Under the pieces are notes generated by a model. It was not told the DNA's origin and made no database searches. It was given only the letters and a program-made list of their open reading frames with translations. A stretch of 11,383 bases of DNA from Myxococcales bacterium (GTDB lineage: Bacteria > Myxococcota_A > Polyangia > Polyangiales > Polyangiaceae): contig JANYHY010000067.1 of NCBI GenBank assembly GCA_025362165.1, positions 1 through 11,383 on the forward strand. Reading direction: 5' to 3'. Position numbers and translations under genes: made by a program. Every line of letters begins with the position of its first letter. Position 1 is the stretch's first letter. Shown piece by piece: positions 6,556 through 11,383 of the stretch.

Positions 6556-8184
6556 CTAGCGAGTGACGGTGATGGAGGGCTCGGCGCTCATGAAGTCGGC
6601 TCGGATCGTGGCGTGGTCGCCCTCGCGGAGCGTGACGCGCTTGCCCGCGGACTCGCCTGTCGCCTCGAAGAAGAAGCGCACGTCGTGCTCACCGGGATCG
6701 ATCGCGAGCTCTTTGACGGGGCAGCTCGCCCACGCGCCGCTGTCGACGCGCACCTTCGTGCCGACATCTCCGTAGAGCGCCAAGCGCGCTTGCTTGGGCG
6801 CTTGAGCGGAGCTCGCGACGGACGGCGACGCGGCGGAGCGAATCGCGGTCGGTCGCGGCGACTCGCTCCCCACACTCGGGAGGGGCGCGATGATCGTGGC
6901 GAGCGCGAGCGGCCCTGTGCTCGACGCAGGACGCACGGACGGATGGGCGTCGTCTTGTCGCGCGACATACGCCACCACCGTCGAGAGCGCGAGGATCGCC
7001 GCGGCGGGCCCCACCCATCGCGCTCGACTCGGCGGCAACGCCGCGATCTCCACTTTGACTTTCGGCTTGTCCACTGGCGTCTCGATCGGGCGCGTCGCGA
7101 GCGTCTCGATCGGCGCGTCCTCGGGCGGCGGCGGAGAAGATTTCGACGCGAGCTTGCGCGTGCTCGGTCCCGCGTCGTCTGGAGGCTCGCTCCAGCTCTT
7201 GGCCTCTTCACGCACGGCGAACGTCTTCGTCTGCAAGTCCGCCGAGCTGATCGGGCGCTGTTTTCCCGTGTCTCCAGCGTCTTGCTCGCGTTCGCGATCG
7301 CTCGCCTCTCTCTCTCGCAAGACACGCACGCGCTCGCCGAGCGAACGCGCGAGATCGCCCGTGTCGCTCCCCGTGAGGAATCTCCGCAAGGCGCGCCCGA
7401 GCTCTTCGGCTTGCTGCGGCCGCGCGCCCGGATCGAGCGCGAGCGCGCGACCGATCACGTCGTCGATCGGGACAAGCCGGGGATCGGCATCGCTCGCTCT
7501 CGGGTGAGTCGCCGCGAGCGCAGCCTCGACGTCTTCGATCTTCTTGCGTCGGAACGCCGCCTTCCCAGACCAAGCCTCCAACAAGAGCGCGCCCACCGCG
7601 AACACATCTGCCGCGGGACCGATCGGATCGCCGCGCATTTGTTCCGGCGGCATGTGACCGGGCGAGCCGAAGACGCGCGCGTTGCCCGCTCCGAGATCGA
7701 GCACGCGTCCTGCGATGCCAAAATCGATGATCTTCACCTGGCCTTCTTCGTCGATCATCACGTTGCGCGGCGTGATGTCGCGATGAACGACCTGCATCTT
7801 GCGGTGCGCGTAGTCGAGCGCGCGGCACACTTCCACGCCGACATACGCGCCCTCGTCTGGTGTGAGCTTCTGGCCCTTGCCGATCAGCTCCGCGAGGCTC
7901 GCGCCCTCCACGAGCTCCATGGCGAGGAAGTAGACGCCTTGCTCGACGCCGAGCTCGTACACGGGCACGATGTTCGGGTGACTGAGCGCGACGGTGGTCT
8001 TGGCTTCCTCGACGAAGCGGCGCGTGAAGTCGTCGTCGAACGCGAGCTCGTCGCGGATCTGTTTGACGACGAGCTTCTTCTCGAACCCGCCCGCACCTCG
8101 CAGGGTGGCGAGCACCACGCGCGCCATTCCGCCGCGCGCCAGCTCGCGCTCGAGGATATATTTGCCGAAGACTCGAGGGTACAT
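6556..8184 (-). CDS. Transmembrane Ser/Thr protein kinase (Hanks type, PknB-like)
   Basis: Seen: 542 residues from ATG 8184. The kinase domain spans about residues 9-275: glycine-loop ARGGMARVVLA (16-26), ATP lysine Lys41, helix-C Glu60, catalytic HRDITPRN (Asp136, Asn141), DFG at 154-156 and a PPEQM in place of APE. The usual catalytic-loop Lys is Thr138 and two loop glycines are Ala, changes also common in myxobacterial kinases. A Pro/Ser/charged linker leads to one membrane helix near 391-409. The periplasmic part is a low-complexity Ser/Pro/Ala stretch followed by a beta-rich PEGA-like domain (about 467-532). An open frame upstream to 8328 is not used: kinase homology starts right at MYPRVFGKY. 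The gene is divergent from the kelch-like lipoprotein. It probably phosphorylates cytoplasmic targets in response to an envelope signal; both are unknown. Confidence 0.92.
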   Translation of the reverse strand: MYPRVFGKYILERELARGGMARVVLATLRGAGGFEKKLVVKQIRDELAFDDDFTRRFVEEAKTTVALSHPNIVPVYELGVEQGVYFLAMELVEGASLAELIGKGQKLTPDEGAYVGVEVCRALDYAHRKMQVVHRDITPRNVMIDEEGQVKIIDFGIAGRVLDLGAGNARVFGSPGHMPPEQMRGDPIGPAADVFAVGALLLEAWSGKAAFRRKKIEDVEAALAATHPRASDADPRLVPIDDVIGRALALDPGARPQQAEELGRALRRFLTGSDTGDLARSLGERVRVLREREASDREREQDAGDTGKQRPISSADLQTKTFAVREEAKSWSEPPDDAGPSTRKLASKSSPPPPEDAPIETLATRPIETPVDKPKVKVEIAALPPSRARWVGPAAAILALSTVVAYVARQDDAHPSVRPASSTGPLALATIIAPLPSVGSESPRPTAIRSAASPSVASSAQAPKQARLALYGDVGTKVRVDSGAWASCPVKELAIDPGEHDVRFFFEATGESAGKRVTLREGDHATIRADFMSAEPSITVTR

Positions 8185-8203
8185 GCAACTGAGACTGGCG
8201 AAG

Positions 8204-8215
8204 CCAATCCATTGG
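8204..8215. promoter_or_regulatory. Inverted repeat in the kinase/lipoprotein divergent region
   Basis: CCAAT-CC-ATTGG is a 5-bp inverted repeat with a 2-bp centre, lying 20 bp upstream of the kinase ATG and just before the candidate TTG starts of the lipoprotein. AT content is higher than in the neighbouring DNA. It could be an operator acting on both genes; short length makes chance possible. Confidence 0.35.
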
Positions 8216-8218
8216 TTG

Positions 8219-10030
8219 TTGTCGTTCGCCGAAGGCGGCGACAAATGGGCGCGCCTGAATCGTAGCAGCACTCGCCTGCTAGGGGCTCTTTTGTGGGTGA
8301 TCGCGTGCTCGCGCGGCGACGTGGTCACGCGATCGGTGACAAGTCATCTGTCGTCTCGGTGTGCGCTCCCAAAGGGCAACGACGGGTTCGGGACGTTCCG
8401 CGCGGAAGGCGATTTTCAAAGCTCGGGCAAAGACGAGCTCCTCGTCAGCAAGGTCGGCGCGACGCTCGCGCAGATGCCAGAGTCGTCGCGCGCGCTGGTG
8501 ACGTCCGTCGTCGACGCGAACGGCGCTTCGTGGTCCGGACTCGCGCCTGTCGCGCCCTACGGAGACGTGGACCTGCTCTTGTGGCCGAGCGGCGATCCGT
8601 GCGCGCTCGTGGGCGACACCGGGGCCGTCGATGTCGGATCGCGGACCGCAGGCGTGTTGGACTCGGCGCACCTCCTGTCTGCGGGAGGTTTCCCGGTGAG
8701 CTCCGTGCAGCCACAGAGCTTCGTCGCAGATCTCACGCGAGGGACCGTGCGCGCGCTCGCGATCGGTCCGACTACGCCGCGCGCGAACGCGACGATCACG
8801 GCATTTTCCAAGGGCGCCGTGCTCGCTGGCGGTTTTCGGAGCGACGACCCGAACGGCGTTCTCGCGAGCGCTGAGATCTACGACACTGCGCTCGGCGACT
8901 TCGACGGCAAGCCGATCACGCTCGGCGTCGCGCGCGCCAGACACGGCGCCGTCACTCTCGTGGATGGCAAGACTCTCCTCATTGGTGGCGTCGGCGCGAG
9001 CGGCGCTCTCGGCGCGACCGAGCTCGTCGATCCTGTCGAGCGACGCGCGCAGCTCGGCGGGATGCCCATCCTCAAGCCGCGCGTCAACCCGATGGTCGCG
9101 CGCCTCGCGAGCGGCGAGGTCTTGGTCGCTGGGGGCTTCGACGCAGGCGCCGTGCAGCTCGTGGAGATCCTCTCCAGCGACGGTAAGCGCGCGCTCGGTG
9201 CAGATCTATCTCTGAAGAACGCTCGCACCAAGCAAGCGATGGTGGCGCTCGAGGGAGGCGGCGCGCTCTTCGTGTTCGCGCCAGACCCGACCGACGATCC
9301 CGCGACCTTCCAGAACGTCTCGGTCCTCTCGGCGAACAAGACGCTCTCCGATCCGAAAGAACGCGTTCAAGGCGCGCTCACAGATCCGCGCCTCTTTCAC
9401 GGCGCAGACGGCGCTCCAGTGCTCTGGACGGGAGATCGATGGCTCGTATGGGATCCGTGGCACGAGTCCTTCTCGCCGCTCGCCGAATCCATCGGCGACA
9501 TCGGTCCAGCGTCACGAGAGCCCGTGTTCTCGCCGGATCCGGGCTTGCTCGCCTGGATCTCGGACGCTGGCGACGTCATCGGTCGTCGCTTCTCCACGCG
9601 CGATCCGTTCACGAGTGAACTGCTGCCGCTGCTCTCGAACGACACGACGCACCTCGTTCCTGACTCGCCGTTTTCAGGAGTGTTCTTCGATTCGGACAAG
9701 GGGCTCACGCTCGCGCCAGGCACGAGTGCGTTCGTCAGCGACGCGCGGTTCTCGGGCGTCGCGCTCGACGTCGACGCGACCGAAGGCGTGCCCATCGTCG
9801 TCCTTCGATCGGACAGCGGCCTCGAGGTGGAGCTCGGTGGAGGCGCGTGTCCGTGGCCCGCCGTCAAGTTGCCAGCGACCTTCCATGTCGAGCTGCGAAA
9901 CGGCGCGATCAGCTACGGATCAGGCGCGGCGCGGTCGACGTGCGCGTCTCCTCTCGCCACAAGCGACAGGTTCGCGATCGGCTTGCGCGGCGGCCCGGCG
10001 AAGGCAAAGAACCTCCGCGTCAGCCGTTAG
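8219..10030 (+). CDS. Kelch-repeat-like lipoprotein
   Basis: Seen: a long coding frame ending in TAG at 10030. The segment STRLLGALLWVIAC followed by SRG is a lipoprotein signal with a VIAC lipobox; with the TTG start at 8219 the lipidated residue is Cys30. The middle part repeats kelch-like units: GAVLAGGF...ASAEIYD, ARHGAVTLVDGKTLLIGG and ASGEVLVAGGF...VQLVEI, that is DGxxLxxGG strands with E-x-x/D pairs, as in beta-propellers. The last 110 or so residues are beta-rich (VELGGGACPWPAVKLP...FAIGLRGGPA) with two Cys and may be a jelly-roll domain. Start is uncertain: no ATG or GTG lies close to the signal. Options are TTG 8216/8219, CTG 8255, or ATG 8183, which would overlap the kinase start codon on the other strand. 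Surface or periplasmic binding function is inferred. Confidence 0.8.
   Translation: MSFAEGGDKWARLNRSSTRLLGALLWVIACSRGDVVTRSVTSHLSSRCALPKGNDGFGTFRAEGDFQSSGKDELLVSKVGATLAQMPESSRALVTSVVDANGASWSGLAPVAPYGDVDLLLWPSGDPCALVGDTGAVDVGSRTAGVLDSAHLLSAGGFPVSSVQPQSFVADLTRGTVRALAIGPTTPRANATITAFSKGAVLAGGFRSDDPNGVLASAEIYDTALGDFDGKPITLGVARARHGAVTLVDGKTLLIGGVGASGALGATELVDPVERRAQLGGMPILKPRVNPMVARLASGEVLVAGGFDAGAVQLVEILSSDGKRALGADLSLKNARTKQAMVALEGGGALFVFAPDPTDDPATFQNVSVLSANKTLSDPKERVQGALTDPRLFHGADGAPVLWTGDRWLVWDPWHESFSPLAESIGDIGPASREPVFSPDPGLLAWISDAGDVIGRRFSTRDPFTSELLPLLSNDTTHLVPDSPFSGVFFDSDKGLTLAPGTSAFVSDARFSGVALDVDATEGVPIVVLRSDSGLEVELGGGACPWPAVKLPATFHVELRNGAISYGSGAARSTCASPLATSDRFAIGLRGGPAKAKNLRVSR
8226..8241. 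promoter_or_regulatory. Short perfect hairpin, stem 6 bp, loop AAGG
   Basis: TCGCCG, loop AAGG, CGGCGA pair perfectly. It lies in the leader region of the kinase message and near the start of the lipoprotein frame. It could affect translation of either gene. No T-tract follows, so it is not a terminator. Confidence 0.35.
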
Positions 10031-10056
10031 TCCAGGAACGTCAGCAACAATCCCAC

Positions 10057-10086
10057 CGGTGCGAGGCGGGCGCACGGCCCTGTTTT
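10057..10086 (+). terminator. Weak candidate terminator after the kelch-like lipoprotein gene
   Basis: GTGCG (10059-10063) and CGCAC (10071-10075) can form a 5-bp stem with a 7-base loop, extended after one mismatch by a C-G pair. The sequence then reaches GTTTT (10082-10086), ten bases from the stem. The stem is short and the T-run distant, so efficiency would be poor. Confidence 0.25.
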
Positions 10087-10098
10087 CGGCTTGGTACG

Positions 10099-10144
10099 AA
10101 GCTAACAAGGTCCGGGTCTGCTGATAGAAAGCTAACAAGCTCCG
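10099..10144. repeat. Two 16-bp direct repeats, 30 bp apart, upstream of the diiron gene
   Basis: AAGCTAACAAGGTCCG (10099-10114) and AAGCTAACAAGCTCCG (10129-10144) differ at one base (G or C at the twelfth position). The 30-bp period is close to three helical turns, so both copies face the same side of the DNA. They lie about 30 bp before a possible -35 box and are AT-richer than surrounding coding DNA. This is the usual arrangement for an activator or response-regulator site; the binding protein is unknown. Confidence 0.55.
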
Positions 10145-10175
10145 CAACTCCAATCCATTTGCCCACGATTTCGCC

Positions 10176-10204
10176 TTGACCGATCGGCAATTGACTAATA
10201 AGAA
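10176..10204 (+). promoter_or_regulatory. Candidate promoter of the diiron gene
   Basis: TTGACC (10176-10181) matches the -35 consensus at 5 of 6 bases and is followed 17 bp later by TAAGAA (10199-10204), a poor -10. An alternative is TAATAA at 10196. The stretch 10189-10212 is strikingly AT-rich for this DNA. TTGAC recurs at 10191-10195, and CCGATCGG (10180-10187) is an 8-bp palindrome overlapping the -35. Transcription would start close to the ATG at 10218, leaving little room for a leader. Confidence 0.45.
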
Positions 10205-10217
10205 AATAAGCAACGAG

Positions 10218-11383
10218 ATGCCGATCCTCAAGACCGTCCGCACGCTCATCCATTCGGCGACCGACGCCGCGCGCCACGAGCTCGCTAGCCGCATCGAGCC
10301 CAAGCGAGAAATCCCTGCAGCTCCCGAGAGCGGGACGCAGCTCGTGGCAGAGGACCCGCGAAACAAAGGGAGCGTCGACTACACGGCGTTCGCGCGATCG
10401 ATGTGCGAGCCCGCAAAAGACGGCCCGACGGGCAAGCAAGAGCGCGCCGTCACCTACCCGCTCACGTACACGTGGGAGTACCACTCGGAGCGCCCCGATT
10501 TGCGCGCGCTCTACGAGAAGAGCAAGGACCTCAACTGGAACGCGCGAACATTCATTGATTGGTCAATCAATGTAGACCCAACGTCGGAGACCATCCCGGA
10601 CGCGATGAACCCGCTGTTCGGCACCTCCGTGTGGCGCCGCCTCGAGAAGGACGGTCGCATCGGGGAGCTGCGCCGCCACATCGGCAGCTACATGCTCAGC
10701 AACTTCATGCACGGCGAGCAAGGCGCGCTCTTGGCTACCGCGCAGATCGTCAACTGCGCGCCCACCGCAGACGCGAAGCTCTACGCTGCCGCGCAAGTGT
10801 TCGACGAGGCGCGACACCTAGAAGCGTACGATCGCTACTTGCGAGAGAAGGTGGAGCTCGTCTACCCGGTGAGCCCGAGCCTCAAGCAGCTGCTCGACAC
10901 TCTCCTCGAGGACTCGCGGTGGGACTTCAAATACCTCGGCATGCAGATCATGGTCGAGGGCGTCGCGCTGGCTGCTTTTGGCCTGATCCATCAATCGGCG
11001 GAGGAGCCGCTGATCCGACGCATCACCGAGATGATCATGCAAGACGAGGCGCGACACGTCGCGTTCGGCGTGCTCTCTCTCAAAGACATGTACCAAGAGA
11101 TGCCCGCGAGCGAGCTGAGAGATCGCGAAGACTTCATCATCGAGTCTTCGCGCTTGCTGCGCGATCGCTTCCTCGGGCAAGAGGTCTGGGAGCGCATGGG
11201 CCTGCCGAAGGCCGAGTGCGAAGCCGCCGCGAACGAGAGCGCGATGATGGCGATCTTTCGCCGACTCTTGTTCTCCAAGATCGTCCCCAACACCAAGCGG
11301 CTCGGCCTGCTCACGCCGTACGTGCGCCGTGGGTTCGAGGAGCTCGGGGTGATCGAGTTCGAGTCTTTGCCTGCGAGTGCCTG
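10218..11383 (+). CDS. Ferritin-like diiron protein (AurF/R2-like oxygenase candidate), 3'-truncated by window edge
   Basis: Seen: 388 codons open from ATG 10218 to the end of the window with no stop, so the gene continues. The four-helix diiron ligand set is complete: Glu167 (MHGEQGALL), Glu197-x-x-His200 (DEARHLEAY), Glu247 (VEGVALAAFG) and Glu277-x-x-His280 (DEARHVAFG). Upstream is a conserved-looking segment, LYEKSKDLNWN followed by IDWSINVDP (98-121), of a type seen in uncharacterised ferritin-like proteins. Known: relatives include the N-oxygenases AurF and CmlI, BoxB-type epoxidases and R2-like oxidases. The motifs fit a dioxygen-activating enzyme rather than iron storage. The substrate is unknown and no partner reductase is in view. 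Codons 112-119 are unusually AT-rich and form an inverted repeat. The gene follows a 187-bp gap with direct repeats and a candidate promoter, so it is probably regulated on its own. Confidence 0.85.
   Translation, partial: MPILKTVRTLIHSATDAARHELASRIEPKREIPAAPESGTQLVAEDPRNKGSVDYTAFARSMCEPAKDGPTGKQERAVTYPLTYTWEYHSERPDLRALYEKSKDLNWNARTFIDWSINVDPTSETIPDAMNPLFGTSVWRRLEKDGRIGELRRHIGSYMLSNFMHGEQGALLATAQIVNCAPTADAKLYAAAQVFDEARHLEAYDRYLREKVELVYPVSPSLKQLLDTLLEDSRWDFKYLGMQIMVEGVALAAFGLIHQSAEEPLIRRITEMIMQDEARHVAFGVLSLKDMYQEMPASELRDREDFIIESSRLLRDRFLGQEVWERMGLPKAECEAAANESAMMAIFRRLLFSKIVPNTKRLGLLTPYVRRGFEELGVIEFESLPASA
10553..10572. repeat. AT-rich 9-bp inverted repeat inside the diiron coding sequence
   Basis: CATTGATTG (10553-10561), centre GT, and CAATCAATG (10564-10572) are perfectly complementary. 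The element encodes part of FIDWSINV with AT-ending codons (ATT, GAT, TCA, AAT, GTA), whereas neighbouring codons mostly end in C or G. Its size and symmetry resemble operators of TetR-type dimers, but that is an inference. It begins 335 bp after the start codon. Confidence 0.6.

Noticed and set aside
7994..8218. N-terminal extension of the kelch-like lipoprotein
   Set aside because: This part lies within the kinase coding sequence on the other strand, is Ser/Arg-rich, and would place the lipoprotein signal about 100 residues from the start.
6490..8265. 591-codon open frame on the plus strand opposite the kinase
   Set aside because: It mirrors the whole kinase gene, is Arg/Ala/His-rich without any recognisable domain, and the kinase motifs on the other strand are unambiguous. 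Long antisense frames are expected in GC-rich coding DNA.
10041..10484. Minus-strand frame across the intergenic gap and the start of the diiron gene
   Set aside because: No motif; it runs antisense to the diiron gene, whose ligand motifs are clear, and through the AT-rich promoter pocket.
1..11383. CRISPR arrays, tRNA genes, insertion sequences, phage or toxin-antitoxin genes
   Set aside because: No regularly spaced repeat series, cloverleaf-like segment, transposase or recombinase motif, or small paired genes were found by reading both strands.

Overview
The window looks like chromosomal DNA from a high-GC myxobacterium (Myxococcota, probably Polyangia/Polyangiales). The assignment is inferred from GC-rich codon use, a Hanks-type Ser/Thr kinase with the myxobacterial style of HRD motif and a periplasmic tail, several lipoproteins and an outer-membrane barrel, and membrane proteins with short Cys motifs. 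No rRNA, tRNA, CRISPR array, insertion sequence or phage gene was recognised.

Layout, left to right. (1) 1-579 (+) is the 3' part of a peptidase S51 / class I glutamine amidotransferase-like protein cut by the window edge. It converges with, and overlaps by 11 bp, a minus-strand pair: phhB (pterin-4a-carbinolamine dehydratase) followed by rnc (ribonuclease III). The two are joined by a TTGA stop/start overlap. (2) 1660-3152 (+) holds two adjacent membrane proteins of unknown function, each with an N-terminal four-cysteine motif followed by about four membrane segments. (3) 3162-4773 (-) is a two-gene unit: a signal-peptide-bearing outer-membrane beta-barrel candidate, then a lipoprotein with a C-terminal CGSCH haem site resembling cytochrome P460. 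(4) Divergent from it across 55 bp is trmL (tRNA wobble 2'-O-methyltransferase). It meets gcdH (glutaryl-CoA dehydrogenase, minus strand) tail to tail with only 4 bp between stops. (5) A transmembrane Ser/Thr kinase (minus) and a kelch-like lipoprotein (plus) diverge from a very short control region around 8184-8255. (6) At the right edge, after a 187-bp regulatory-looking gap, a gene for a ferritin-like diiron protein (E, ExxH, E, ExxH all present) runs off the window.

rnc, trmL, phhB and gcdH are ordinary housekeeping or catabolic genes. The less ordinary material is the right end. There the diiron gene is preceded by two 16-bp direct repeats exactly 30 bp apart and a plausible promoter, and it carries an AT-rich inverted repeat inside its coding sequence, built from codons unlike those around it. 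The haem lipoprotein/barrel pair and the kinase/kelch-lipoprotein pair are the other candidates for uncharacterised cell-envelope systems. No complete, clearly novel defence or mobile system is visible.
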